Positions 46,282 to 58,258 of a stretch of DNA of 64,000 nt are shown here, one piece after another (positions within the stretch are counted from its first letter, which is position 1; each line of letters starts with the position of its first letter). The notes beneath the pieces were generated by a model, which worked only from the letters and a program-made list of their open reading frames with translations, made no database searches and had not been told where the DNA came from. A program made the translations under genes and the position numbers. Location of the stretch: the NCBI RefSeq assembly GCF_019279795.1, contig NC_056740.1, positions 223,020,774 through 223,084,773 of the forward strand, read 5' to 3'. The DNA is from Protopterus annectens. Lineage: Eukaryota; Chordata; Ceratodontiformes; Protopteridae.

Positions 46282-47915
46282 TGGTGGTTCTTATTTTTGG
46301 AGTCCCTAAAATCCACAAGACAGTTAACCATCCACCTATGAGACTGATAGTGGATGGTAGGGGCTCCATCACTGTTCCATGCACTCAGTATATTGATACT
46401 AAGTGTAAACATTTTCTAACACAAGAACAACATCTGTGTAGGGACTCTTGGGGCTTCCTGTCCAAAATTAACACTATTAGATTTGAAAAGGAAGATATTA
46501 AGACTACTATAGATGTAAGGGATCTATATACCATCATTCCACATAATATAGCCTTAGAATGAACTAGGGATTATTTGGAAAACACAAACCTGGGCCAGAC
46601 TATAGTAAATAATGTCATAGAACTTTTAAAAATTGTTCTCACCAACTACTACATATATTTCGAGGAAGAAATGTACAAACAAAACAAAGGAGTGGCCATG
46701 GGTTCCCCAATGGGGTCCTTTTTGGCAAATGTAGTTATGTTGGAGTGGGAAAAGAGGTTTGTGTACAACAGTGTCCACACAGACATTAAATTTTACCTGA
46801 GCTGTTTGGATGACATCTTTCTTATATGGGGAAATAATGAGACTACATTAAAAAACTTTCTACAGTATATTAATGAAAGTACATGCCAATATAACAAAAG
46901 CAAGATGCCATTCTTGGATGTTATGCTTAGGATGAATTATGGTTTGGGGGAATATGTAGCTAGTATATACAGGAAACCAACATATTCCAACATGTTACTC
47001 CACTTCACCAGCTGCCACCCCTTTAAACAGAAAAGGGCAGTGGCAAAGGGCCAACTGGTTAGAGCGGCCAGAATGAACACCCTAGTTGAAGACTACTATA
47101 AAGAAGTGGATACCCTAGTAGGGATGTTAACTAGAAGAGGTTACCCACCAGAATTATTAAATGAGTTAACATTAGAAGTTACATCTAAAAGAGAAAATGG
47201 ATTTTACCAACCTATCGTGACAAGAAACTTACAAAATAAGGTAAACACCAGTACTACTGGAAATTATGGTAATCATAAAAAATACCACAATAACTTTATT
47301 ACCACCTTTAACAAAGCTAGTGGTAGTATAAAATGGATTTTGAACAAAAACTGGAAGGTGCTACAAGAACACCCAAACATAATCAGTGACATAGGGTTAA
47401 TGCTCACCATTATTTATAGAAGAGGCAGTAATATAAAAAATATGGGTGAAGCAAAAAGGAAAGTGGCAAATGCTTAACTAATAGGATGTCAAAATGTGTG
47501 AGATGCAGTTACTGCAAATATATACTTGAGGGCACCCAAATCAACCTAAAGGGAAGAAAAACATAAAGGGCAAATACAACTGTGACATTACAGGTATAAT
47601 TTACATCGCAAAATGTCAGGAATGTGATGGGTTTTATGTGGGAAAAACGGAGCAAAAGCTCCGTAATCGTACTTATGAACATTTATACGAAATTTAAAAA
47701 GAAAGAACCACCAATGCACTGTTTAGGCATCTAAGTGAACACTCTGACCACTCTTTTAAATTCAGCATATTAGAAAGAGTGGAGAAAGAAAAGCAAGGGA
47801 GTCCTTGGACAGTAATACTGGAGCAACATAAATTAAAATGGCAACTGCAACTAGAGGCATATAGGCAACCAGGATTAAACGATCACATGTCAGTATTGCT
47901 CCCATCCTGGAACTA
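46282..47915 (+). pseudogene. PLE-4 reverse transcriptase and GIY-YIG endonuclease
   Basis: VVLIFGVPKIHK (motif 1), MRLIVDGRGS, TTIDVRDLYTIIPHNIALE (motif A), NKGVAMGSPMGSFLANVVM (motif B) and CLDDIFLIWGNN (YxDD with Cys for Tyr) are in place, followed by MPFLDVML, SIYRKPTYSNML, RRGYPPELL, NKNWKVL and YRRGSNIKN. A TGA at 46561 replaces the Trp of the usual EW after motif A. Near 47474 the frame is lost, and IIYIAKCQECDGFYVGKTEQKLRNRTYEH, the GIY-YIG core, follows in another frame with a stop at 47695. The end is QPGLND...LPSWN. Both catalytic aspartates of the RT remain. Its C-terminal arrangement agrees with PLE-2, making these two the closest pair here. Confidence 0.83.
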
Positions 47916-48370
47916 AAAGCATGGGAGAGAGAATTTTTTTAAAAATAACACTTTGCTGCTATTTTTATTTTCATTTTCATTATTATTATTAATGGTTTAC
48001 AATTTAAGATGTGCATGACAACCATAAAACTAAACTAATTATTAGCACAACAAAAACAAAATGCATATGCATACTAGGATTTAATGTCACTATATACTTT
48101 TTTTTGGAGGATGTGGTGAAATGGAATATGAAAATTTAAAAAGGATAAAAAAATAGTGAAGTTTATTTAAATGGCTCTAGAACTGTTAACAACTTGTATC
48201 TAATGAAGTTTTAAAGGGTTTAAAACGAAAGTGCTTAAATGCTTACTGGATTGTACTGTATTTCTTGGATTAAACCTGTGTTTTACACTTTTACTGGGTT
48301 ATATTGCACTTCTTGAGCAACATTTGAAGTTTTCACGGCTTGGTTTTGGACTGTTTGATTTCCAGCAGCA
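47700..48370. repeat. PLE-4 inverted arm, right (element tail)
   Basis: 3' tail with CTAATGAAGTTTTAAAGGG and AAAACGAAAGTGC, the PLE-type end string; complement of 41096-41765. It ends CCAGCAGCA, directly against the target duplication. Confidence 0.88.
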
Positions 48371-48388
48371 AATATGGGCAATAACATA

Positions 48389-48850
48389 CAAGCAGTGAAA
48401 ATGTGTTTAGTCCCTTTAGTCCTATACACAGGTCAGGCATACTTTTATCAACCAGAGAACAGCAATTACTAGAAAATGGAAATAAAAGTCTAAACCAACT
48501 GTACTAGAAGTAGTGAATATAGTAACAGAAATAAAACAACTGAATTGACATGTTTAGAAAAGGGTAAGAGCAAATTACATAGTAAAAATATGGTAACTAC
48601 TGGAGCAATACATCAGAGGTGGAAAGAGGTTTAAAAGAGGGTAGGTTTTGAATGAGCTATGTAATGTTTGACTGACAATGATGTATAATGTTTGCAACTA
48701 AAATTATGTCAACATGGCTTGTGATGTAAAATGTTTGCAACTAAGATTGTTAGTATGGTTCATTTTCATTTATATAAACATATGACTGCCTATGTCATAA
48801 GTGATAATTTCATAAAGATGTTTCTTGTTTAAAAAAATAAAGGGCGTTTG
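48389..48850 (+). pseudogene. L1-B ORF2 end and 3' UTR
   Basis: Resumes after the target duplication with AVKMCLVPLVLYTGQAYFYQP, then skips to NYKME/AITRKWK-type terminal residues and a 3' UTR shared with no other full copy here. The string GCAATTACTAGAAAATGG at 48466-48483 recurs at 63963-63980, which identifies the partial LINE at the window end as the same subfamily. Confidence 0.75.
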
Positions 48851-51800
48851 TAATGTACATCCATGCCTCCATATGCACTGTAATCAAGTGGCCATGTCCC
48901 CCTTGAAGACTTTATTCCCTGTGTGATCCCCAGTCTGCAGTGGGATTCCATCCACACAGAACATGCTTGGACACATGCTTCCCACCCCTCATTCCTGAAG
49001 AGTGGTGAACAGGCTACGTCTTTTTAGTCTTCTTGTCCACTGCATCAGTTCCAACAGGTGGCCGGGCTGCTAAATGAACTCAGGTCACCTGGGCAGTAGT
49101 CAGGGCTTAACCTTTTTGATCACTGAAGCTGGCACATCAGTTGGTTAGACTTGTTGCAGCTTCATTCTTCAGACTGATAAAATACACCAAAACTGTCATA
49201 ATTTATCAAAACTGTCCATTTTATGAATGGTCTTTTAATGAAAGACACCATGGCTGTCCTAAAGAAAAGGACAGTTTCTCCTACAAAAGGATATGTACTA
49301 CCAATCATCTCCTCTGTTTCTCCAGTAGAACTGTCTGCATATATTGATTTGTCCCAGTTCATTGTCTACTTTCTCATTAATAAGCTCCTCAGTCTTGAGC
49401 TGTATCCCACCCTTCTTTTACTTTTAGTTCTCACTAACTACAACTTAGAAAAAAATGTGAAGGTGGCCTGCTTGACAGCCTGATGTGACTAGTTTTAGCC
49501 CACTGGGAACAAATGAGCTGGTTGTGTCTCAGAAGGACTAGATGGCTGAAGGCAATGGATCAAAAAAGGAAAAAAAAAACTTTATTTACCATGCTGTGGC
49601 TGAAAAAAATCTAACTAGGAACGGTCTGCATACCTTGTCAACAAAACAAGAAGAAACGCAAAGTTCAAACATATCTGACTACTCCTAAGTGCTAGATGTA
49701 CTGCATAAGAAAAAAATACACTGTAAAAGCAGATAGAAACCTCAACTCTGTGGTGGGTTGTTCAACATCTTCAATTTCCAGTGGATCACACAATCTAATT
49801 TCATACTTCCACCTTATCCCTCAAAAAAAAAAATAAATAAATAAAGACAAGCCCTCTCAGAATTTAGCTAAGAATAGCTAAGATTTGTTCAGCATGATTG
49901 ACTTTCATAAATTTTAAGAAAGTTTTTCAGTAAAACTCATGAACAACTTTCATGCTGTCAGATATGGTTTCTAGTGCAAAACACTGTGGATAGAGGAAAT
50001 ACTTATTCTGCAGCCTTGGGTTACTGATTCATGATAACCTCTGGAGGTTCTTTCTTGGGGCCCGCATAAACTGATATAAGTTGAACACAGTAGTCTAATC
50101 ACCACTGTGCATAGCTAACTAGGATTCATCTGCTTTTGTGTGTAATTTCAACTTTGAGAAAGGAATGATGATGCTACTTTCTTGAAAGGAACAGTGGTTT
50201 AGTGGGTGTACGTAGGGACCCTACTGGTCTTGGTGGACCAGTAATTAGAAGTACAATTATACTAGAGATCTTAGGTTCAGTGTTGCAGTCAAACATTTGC
50301 TTTCATTTCATGTCATTATTTGCATAAGTTTCTCTGTTCATAACTACACAATGTGATGTAGCTGGAAGTGCAAAAAAAGAGGGTGGGAGGATTACATATT
50401 GTATACAATGTGACTAGGTAAAAGGTATAAAGTTACAGCAGCCCATGGCTTAGATAATTACAGAATAAAGGTTCCTGTTTTGGAAAACGTGCATTTAATG
50501 GACTGCTGCAATTGTTCTCAAATAAGATCAGTGATCTAAAATTAATCCATGTTTGCACATACTTCATTTTATCCATCAAAGCTACTCACTCAAGTTAAAA
50601 GTCCACTGTATTAAAAATCACACTTTTATAAGATACTCTCATGGAGAACTCAATAAATATGAAGAAGTAAATAATTTAGAATAAAACGGAAAGCAAACTT
50701 TGTGAGCATACAGAAGCAGGTTAATCTGCTACCTGTTAACATCCATTCAGTAGATGTTCTGGCAGTTTCTAAACACTAAAGAGGTGTTTTAGATATCTAT
50801 CTTTATATCAAAAAGAATAAATGTGTCTGCAAATCCATTTTAAACCATCCTTGCTTATAAATGACAAGAAACTTTGGATTAAACATTTCAGATAATTCTT
50901 CACTTAAACTTGCATTGGCTTTGGTTGTCCATTAAAATAACCAGTTTAAAGAATTAGATGTTCTTGACATGGCAAGAAATGGGTGTACTTGACATGACAA
51001 TCTGTCTTTCATTATCAGTTTGACAGCTTCATCACAGAGTTAGACTGAACTCCATGAAAAAAGGACCATTATATACAGTATAATTACCAACAGCCAAAGT
51101 ATGTTCTTTACATTAAACTTGAATAAATCAGACAAGTGCTGCAAATTTTTTATAAAATGTTTTATGTATTTCAAAACAGTATGTACAGAACACTTAGCAC
51201 ATGTATGCTATAAAAAGTATAAATAAAAACATCTGGGGAATATCTCATGGGTCATAAATATTATATGAATGAGCATTTAGACAGATAATAATTACAATTT
51301 GAGTTGTAATAACCTTGTTAAAGAATTTTAACCTTAGAAAAATGCAGTGATTTCTAAACTAGGAAAATTCACAGTATATGTACAAACACACAGCAGTTAT
51401 CAAAGACTTTATTACAAAATGCCATTGGCCTTTACAGTGAACGACTCAATTGGTCGAAGATAAAAGAATGAATTGCCATTTATAATAGCAAGTAGCCCTT
51501 GCAACTTTTGCCTCTCATGGAAAAATGACTGGATCCCACGTGCTGTTTTGGTCTTAGTTTCTCTCTCTGTCTCTGGAGCAAAGGAAACTTTGGCAGTCAG
51601 GGTACTAAATTCATTATGTTAATGACATTTCCTCTTCTGGGGTATGGCACCACAAAATCACTGCTATTTTCTCTTGCACATTTTATACCATTTTGTCCTC
51701 CTTTGAATTTTCACATAGTTACACATTTTCTTGGAGCATCTGCACCCTCATTTGCTTTCTTTCTTATGCTTTCTGAAAACAAAAAGTATAAAATGACAGT

Positions 51801-52059
51801 GATGTGTTTTATTCTCATAATTCTCTTAATTTCTGTGAAATACAGCAGTGTTAATTTGATCTTGACAGTTTTGCTATGTTGTTAAGAATAAAACTATGCT
51901 CACGTGTACTTTGGTTGTCTATTATAAAAATCAGTGCAGATATTTAAATATGCTCTAAAATATTTTAAAAAGCATATTGTTTGTTATTTAAAAATAAAAC
52001 TGTTTCTGGTTTATCTCATTTAAAGCTATAGAAAGTACAGTTGTATAAATTGCACTTAC
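48851..52059. other. Unassigned DNA, 3.2 kb
   Basis: The longest stretch in which I recognise nothing. Frames are short and unlike known proteins, and no tRNA boxes, terminal repeats or satellites are visible. It is the best candidate in the window for host intergenic or intronic sequence. Confidence 0.5.
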
Positions 52060-53079
52060 CGTAACTATATATGTTCAAATTCCTCAATGCTGCAGTTGCT
52101 TTGGCTAAATGGATTGTATACTGCCCAGTCCTTGGAAGACTATTTAGTTCAATTTCCATTTGTGAGAATCTGTCCTGCTTCTGCTCTGCGTGTCTGTTGC
52201 TACTGTACTCATCTGCAGTGACAGAATGTTAAGATGTTTGGAGAGTTAAGCTGTGGTGAAGCTCTGTCTCCCAAGTCATCACAGTCAGCCTCCACAGAGG
52301 ATAAGACCTGGTGTCCTCTTGTTTATGTACCACATCAGTGTGGTATTGTCTGTAATCACCTGCAGTGGTTTTGTGGACCACAGATGATGAAGAGATTTTA
52401 TGGCATGGATCACAGCTAATATCTCTTTGACATTTACGTGCTTTGGTCTGTCTGGAGAGTATCACATGCCTTGCACCTTTACTGCCATAGAAAATGCTCC
52501 CCAAGCAAAATTTTAGGTGTCAATAGTTATAGATTGACTTGGGACAGAAGGAGAAAATGGAAGACCTGGATTTTGAGCCATCTGACAGCTCCATTGACGC
52601 AGTTCCTTTTTGACAAAGCCCAAAACTGGAAATCTGAAAGTCCACAAGATAATAATGTTGAGTCTGTGTGTTCTTTAAAAGCCAGTGAATTTTTCTCATA
52701 TGCAACCTGGTGACAGGAATCATAAGAATCAAAGAAAAGTTGTTTAGATATTGTCTTACTGAAGTCTGAGACTTACTGCAGAAGTTCAAGAAAATGTCCA
52801 GAAAAATATGTACCTTTTCATGGGTAAGAAAAGTCTTTTGCTGGGAACAGTCTAGAAGGCAGTCCAGAAACATAATCCTGTATAATGGTCTTAAGGAGGA
52901 TTGATTTTTTTTCAGCATTTATCAGGAACACCAAACTGGTAAAGAGAGAAGAAAACCAGGATTGTCAACATCTGGGAAAAGACTCCCAAGATAACTAAAT
53001 TATCTAAATAGGGAAATACTTGAATGATTTGTAGTCTTCAGTGAGCTATCACTGAAGCTAGGTACTCTGTAAACACACA

Positions 53080-56000
53080 AAAAAAATAAAAATTTGGCGG
53101 TGCCCTGTGTGGCTGTGACTGCGTCAGCTCATTCTAGAGACATGCATATTCTTGTTTTGCACAGAAAATCTCGAAAATATCAGTTTCTGCACTTCCAATT
53201 GAGGGTAAAATATAGCAGACAGAAGTTACTAGGAATTAGACAGTCGATATCTACGTTGCTCATTGGATGCCTTGAAATCTGCAGAGTATCTGGGACCTAC
53301 TACTTGCACAGAGCTACAACAGCTATGTATTTTAACTCTTCATACTCTAAAGTGCCTGAAACTGGTAGAACAGGTTTCTTGAAAATGCTGGACAAGAAAA
53401 AAGAGAAAGAGATAGATGTCAGAGAACAAGGAAAAGAGGTTGAAGAGCAGGTATTGATGTAAAGTTAAAAGCAACCCTCTACAGGCCTGTACTACCAACT
53501 GTACTGCTAGCTAATGTGAGTTCACTGGATAGCAAGATGGACTACTTGAGACTGAAAGTCTCCAACAAGAACAAGGTGAGAAATACGTGCTTATTTTTGA
53601 TTACTGAGATGTGGCTGCATGACAAGATAAATGATAGTAAACTTACAGAAATTTATGTTGTTTCATGCAGAAAGAAAACATACACTGTGTGGAAAGGCCA
53701 GAGAAGGTGAAGTCTGCATCTATGTTAACAAAAGATGGTGGAGCAACTGTGAAATCATACTATCACACTGCTGTGAAAACTTAGTTCCTGTTCATTAAAT
53801 GTAGACCATTTTACTTGCCGAAGGAGCTGAATGGTGTCAGTGTAACGGTGTGTATCCCACCTAGTGCTAATAACACTGAGGCGCTAAATAAACTATGCAA
53901 TCACATGGGTGAGCTGCAGAGCAAATATCCTGACTTTGCACATGTGGCAGCTGATAACTTTAATAAAACAGATTTGAAAGAAGTACTCCCACACTGCCAT
54001 CAGTATGTGGACGTTCCTACAAGGGGTGGACAAGGTGTACATAAACTTTAAAAAGCTTATAAGGCAGTGCAACTTCCACAAATGGGAAATGTTGACCATT
54101 ATATAATATTGCTATCGCCATCTTACAAACCTGCACTGGTTACAGAGACACCGACAAAGAAACAAATCAGGGAATGGCCTGAGGGGGCTATGGAGACCCT
54201 CCAAGACCGCTTTGAAAGAACCAGCTGGGTTATGTTCAAGGAGGCAGCCACAGTGAATCATCATCTGAACACTGATGAATACACTGAGGTAGTGATGGCA
54301 TACATTTCAAACTGTGTTGATAGGGTAACAAATACCAAGAGTATCACTATTAAGCGCAAACAGAAGCCTGAATCACCCCTGCGGTATATGAGCTTCTGAA
54401 GGAGAGAACCACAACTTACAGGGCTAAAGACAATGCAGCCCTAAGTGTAGAAAGAGGTAATCTGAGAAGGAATAGAAAGGAGGCTAAAAGGGAGTATGGC
54501 AGAAAGGTACAGAGCTACTTTGAAGACATGAAGGATGCAAGGAGACTATGGCAAGGCATACAGGAGATTACTAACTACAGAATCAGGTTAGCACAATGTG
54601 AGGACAGCATCAAATTTCTGGACAGTCTGAACATCTTCTTTGGCAATTTTGAGAAGAGAAACAACAAGGTGGCACTAAAGTTACCCACTCATGAGAAGGA
54701 TGCAGTATTCAGCCTCAGCACAGAGGAGGTAAGAAGACAGCTAAGGAGAAAGCTGCTGGCCTAGACAACATACTGGGCAGGGTGTTAAAAGGCTGTGCTG
54801 ATCAACTAAGTACAGTGCTCAAGGAGATATTTAACACCTCTCTTGCCAAGGCAAAAGTACCCTCATGCTACAAGGAAACTAACATCGTCCCACTAAGAAA
54901 ACCACTCCCTCCAGCCCTAACAACTATAGATCAGTCGCTCTGACATCCACTATTATGAAATATTTTGAGTGGCTGATCAAAAAGCATCTTTCATCATGCC
55001 TACCTCCTGATTATGACCCTCTGCAGTTTGCGTACAGAGCTGATCCACTGCTGATGCGATATCAGCAGCACTACACATCTCCCTTGATCATTTAGTGGGC
55101 AAAGATAACTATGTAAGAATGCTGCTCATAGACCAGCTTTGCATTTAATATGGTGGTACCAATGCAGATAATAGAAAAACTGGCATATTTAGGAATCAGT
55201 AAACATCTTTGTAACTGGATCCTTTACTTCCTGATTGACAGACCACAGTTATGCACTTTGATGTTTCCTTACTTAAACATACTTTGGTGTGTTCAGATAA
55301 GAACACATCAAAGTGCATCACGGTTAATACCGGGGTTCCACAGGGATGTGTTCTCAGCCCACTGTTATTCACCATCCTGAACCATGACTGCTATGCTAAG
55401 CACAAGTCCAACCATATCATCAAGTTTGCTGATGACACCACATTTGTGGGGCTCATCACAAAGGAGTATGAAAGGGCATACAGAGAGGAAGTGGCATCTC
55501 TGATCAGTTGCTGCCAGGGGAACAACCTTGACCTGAATGTAAGCAAGATCAAAGAGATTTATCATCGACTTCAGGAAAAGAACAAACCACCCAGAGCTCA
55601 GGATCAATGGTGAGAGTGTGGAGAGAGTTAAGAGTATGAAATTTCTGGGTGTGCACACATCAGAGGATGTCTTGAGGTCAGGAAACACCAGCCAACGTCA
55701 GGAAAGCACACCAATGCCTCCACTTTTTAAGAAGGCTGAAAAAAGTTAAGCTTCCTCCTCATATTCTCTCCAACTTCTATAGAGGTGCAATAGAGAGCAT
55801 CCTCACCTGCAACTTCACAGTGTTGTTTGGAAGCTGCACAGTTACAGAAGGGAAGGTGCTGTAAAGAGTGGTGATGGTTGCAGAGAGGGTAACAGGTCCC
55901 AGTCTTCCATCGATACATCATCTCTCTATTCTGTAAGAAGCATCTAAAAGGCCACCAAAATAATACAGGACAACACGCATCCTGCGCATGATCTACTTAA

Positions 56001-56532
56001 GCATCTGACATCGGGCAGGAGATATTGCAGCATCCACTGCAGGACTACAAGATTCAGTAACAGTTTCTACCCTACAGTGATTAGACTTCTGAAGTCGAGC
56101 ACTAGTCCTAAGGGTCTGAACACACAAGTCAATTTTTATTTATTTACACAATATACATTTACATACATTCTAAGTAAGTGCAATATTTATTTATTATATC
56201 CATAGTCAGTATTATTTAACTCACTCAAGTGCAATATTAGATAAATAACTTGGGCATTTCAATCTGTAGTGTGTTTTGTATTACTTTAAATAAGGTAGTA
56301 AATTTAACTCAGGGAAGGGTATTCTTTTCATATATGACTGTTGGTAAATGTCTGTGCTCTTTCTTGTGTGTATTGGGAGTAGTACTGTATTTGTTAGTTA
56401 TGTTTATCCCTCTACTTGTATGTGCTGTTTCACTTTCCTTTGTAATCTCAAGAAATGAGCTGATGCACGAAATTTGACTTAGGCTACACATGTGCAGTTT
56501 TAAATGACAATAAAGTTTACTTTGACTTTAGA
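53080..56532 (+). mobile_element. L2-clade LINE inserted in DIRS-C
   Basis: A plus-strand LINE of the L2 (Maui-like) group, 3.45 kb. It starts close to a frame with YSRQKLLGIRQSI (N-terminal region), covers endonuclease and RT, and ends in a 3' UTR with ATTTATTTATT strings and AATAAAGTTTACTTTGACTTT at 56510-56532. DIRS-C polymerase reading stops at one side and resumes at the other. The clade call rests on residue patterns known from fish and amphibian L2 elements. It is inactive because of multiple frame breaks. Confidence 0.82.
53094..56090 (+). pseudogene. L2 ORF2 remains: endonuclease and reverse transcriptase
   Basis: FLITEMWLHDKINDSKL (usual TETWL..), VTVCIPPSANNTEAL, HVAADNFNKTDLKEVLP (usual AGDFN; here the Gly-Asp is altered) and VPTRGGQGVHKL mark the endonuclease. 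The RT follows with NYRSVALTSTIMK, VNTGVPQGCVLSPLLFTI, IKFADDTTFVGLI (catalytic FADD kept) and NNLDLNVSKIKE. The C-terminus is TTRFSNSFYPTVIRLL then VNFYLFT. Breaks occur near 53462, 53710, 54051, 54400, 54764 and between 54.8 and 55.25 kb, so it is dead. There is a gap in the usual order around motif A. Confidence 0.8.
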
Positions 56533-57475
56533 CAACCTAAAGAATAATGCAAAGAAATGATAATGTTATCCATATACAGAGAGAATCTGAGAAATCTCCT
56601 GAAGCCTGTAACTATGGGGATGTGATGATAAGCATCTTTAGATCTAATGTTACCATAAAACTCAGAAGAGGGATGGTAGGCAACAGGCTCTGATGGGTCA
56701 ACATTTTGAATTTTTTTACTTTTATAAACAGGTTTGGGAAGTAAAGATCTAGACCTGGTCTCTATGAAAGCTCTTTATTTGGAACCAGAAACATTCTGCA
56801 GTAGAAGCTTTCCCCCTTTAATCTAAATGCATTGGACCAATGACTCCTAGGGTGGGCAAGTGTAGAATAAACTGAGGAAAAAAATGTTTAGTTCAAAGGG
56901 TGGAAAGGAATTCCCCTGAAAGAAGGTATGTATATCCAGTTCAAACTGTATCCCTCCAAAACTAATTTTATCAACCATGGGTCTAAAATAGTCTATTGCC
57001 AAAGGTGAATAATGAGAGACAGTATGTGGAACAGATATGAAAAGACAGGGGTTGGAGAAGAGTGGGAAAGACTGCTGAGAAAGTCATTCTGAAGGATCAG
57101 GCTGTTCCTTTTTTTGAAAGTATCCCTGTTTTTTGTTACTCCTTGCATGACATGTCTTTTTTGTTTCCTGTTTGCTAGGAGGTGGCAGGGTTGCTTATGT
57201 TTCCTTTCAAAGGGAGTATAGAATTTGAGAGATTTGTAATAAGAGTACTTGAAAATTTTAGAAACTCCCTGAATTAATTTCTCTCTTTCTTCTAACTGTT
57301 TGAGGACTTGAGTAGCAGAAGGGCTAAACAAAACCTTCTTATCTGAAGTAAAGTTTAAAATATCAGACTTTATTTCATCAAATGTTTAGTTACATACCCA
57401 TACTTCTTCAAAACTGTAGCAGTAGCAGTGGCCCTAGACACAGTATCCGCATAATCATACACACTCTTCAAACAT

Positions 57476-57653
57476 CAACAGAAACAAACAGGACAAAAAC
57501 ACTAAACCAATACAAATTATTAATCTGCTTTTATACATTTTAGTACTTGTTATTGCATTTTTTTTTATTTAGTGGAAGACTATGGGTGTTTTTATTCCTA
57601 TTTATTGGTTTTCAGTACGTCCACTGGAACATTTTTTTTTTAATTTCGTTTAT
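57476..57653. mobile_element. Unclassified 178-bp insertion with target duplication
   Basis: Interrupts DIRS-C and is flanked by the exact 13-bp repeat ACTCTTCAAACAT (57463-57475 and 57654-57666). It is A/T-rich with a nine- to ten-base T run toward its right end, as a minus-strand poly(A) would give. No polymerase III boxes or inverted ends are seen, so it could be a truncated LINE or PLE tail, or an unknown SINE. Confidence 0.6.
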
Positions 57654-57724
57654 ACTCTTCAAACATGTATTGATACTTGAGACATATTAAAAATAATAGG
57701 ATTCAGATAAGAGCTACCTTCTGA

Positions 57725-58258
57725 AGGAAGCAATATGAAATAAAAAACCTCCTTGGACCACCACAGAAAATGGCATAAATATTTATTAAATCAGTGATAA
57801 AAAGAATAAGCCCTTTCAGGATTTCGCCCTTCCTCACATTCCACTCCTATCTTTTTTAAAACACATTATATACTCATAATAACCAATAAAATCCTTCAAA
57901 AAAAGAACAGCATATTTTACCAATATCACTGTTATACTGCAGAGTCATTCTAATGTTAGAGTCTTTAAATCCAATCAGAATAAAATCATGATAAAAGAAG
58001 ATCGTAGAGGTGGTAACATTGTGCATTACACTGAATATATTGAAACAAAATGGATTGCCAATCCACGTGTGGATCATTTTCCTGGGTTAAATGCTGTTTT
58101 ACCAATGAAATCGATGCTTAGAAGGCACAGACTAAAAATTAGGACCTGACTGGTTAATTGTGCCTATAGTAATTTTAATGAATGGGAAGGAGGCATGGAC
58201 TGTTTGAAGGATTTCATTGATTATTATGTGTATATAATGTGTTTTAAAAAAGATATGA
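57725..58258 (+). mobile_element. PLE-5 remnant with short inverted arms
   Basis: The left part is a PLE tail on the minus strand (AGGATTTCGCCCTTCC at about 57818, complement of GGGCGAAATCCT). The right part, on the plus strand, reads RRGGNIVHYTEYIETKWIA and VDHFPGLNAVLP, which matches the C-terminal end of PLE GIY-YIG domains (LEYLELEWQL...PGLN in PLE-2). A 60-base string with TTTATTGGTTATTATGAG (complement) recurs on the right as TTCATTGATTATTATGTG, so the two ends are inverted arms. The right arm is cut off where the DIRS-A relative begins. Confidence 0.6.

Larger units (their letters stand above)
41056..48370 (+). mobile_element. Penelope-like element PLE-4, nested in L1-B and split by an LTR element
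   Basis: Flanked by an 18-base target duplication with one mismatch (41038-41055 and 48371-48388; AATATGG.CAATAACATA). The left end has about 40 extra bases (41056-41095), then an inverted copy of the 3' tail and endonuclease end (41096-41765). After the LTR element come the RT from motif 1 (46282 on), the linker, GIY-YIG and the tail (to 48370). The same left-end extension occurs in PLE-3. The N-terminal part seen in PLE-3 is absent. It is less worn than PLE-3, but with at least two coding breaks. Confidence 0.85.
36120..48850 (+). mobile_element. L1-B: Tx1/L1-type LINE, interrupted by SINE and PLE-4
   Basis: A second LINE subfamily with ORF1 remains (36.4-37.5 kb), ORF2 endonuclease and polymerase (38.3-41.0 kb), and the ORF2 end plus 3' UTR beyond PLE-4 (48371-48850, ending near AATAAAGGGCG). 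The L1 sequence before and after PLE-4 overlaps by an 18-base target duplication. A block of ORF2 is missing just after the PLE, where VLYTGQAYFYQPENSNY jumps to the last residues of the protein. A SINE (39012-39240) and probably a 190-bp insert near 38.31-38.49 kb interrupt it as well. It has many frame breaks and is inactive. Confidence 0.8.

Noticed and set aside
48851-52059. Search for host exons in the 3.2 kb of unassigned DNA
   Set aside because: The only frames are short, with no splice-site-bounded conserved peptide that I can recognise.
56250-56491. Hydrophobic 75-codon frame, a possible membrane protein
   Set aside because: It lies in the 3' UTR of the L2 LINE, just before its AATAAA end.
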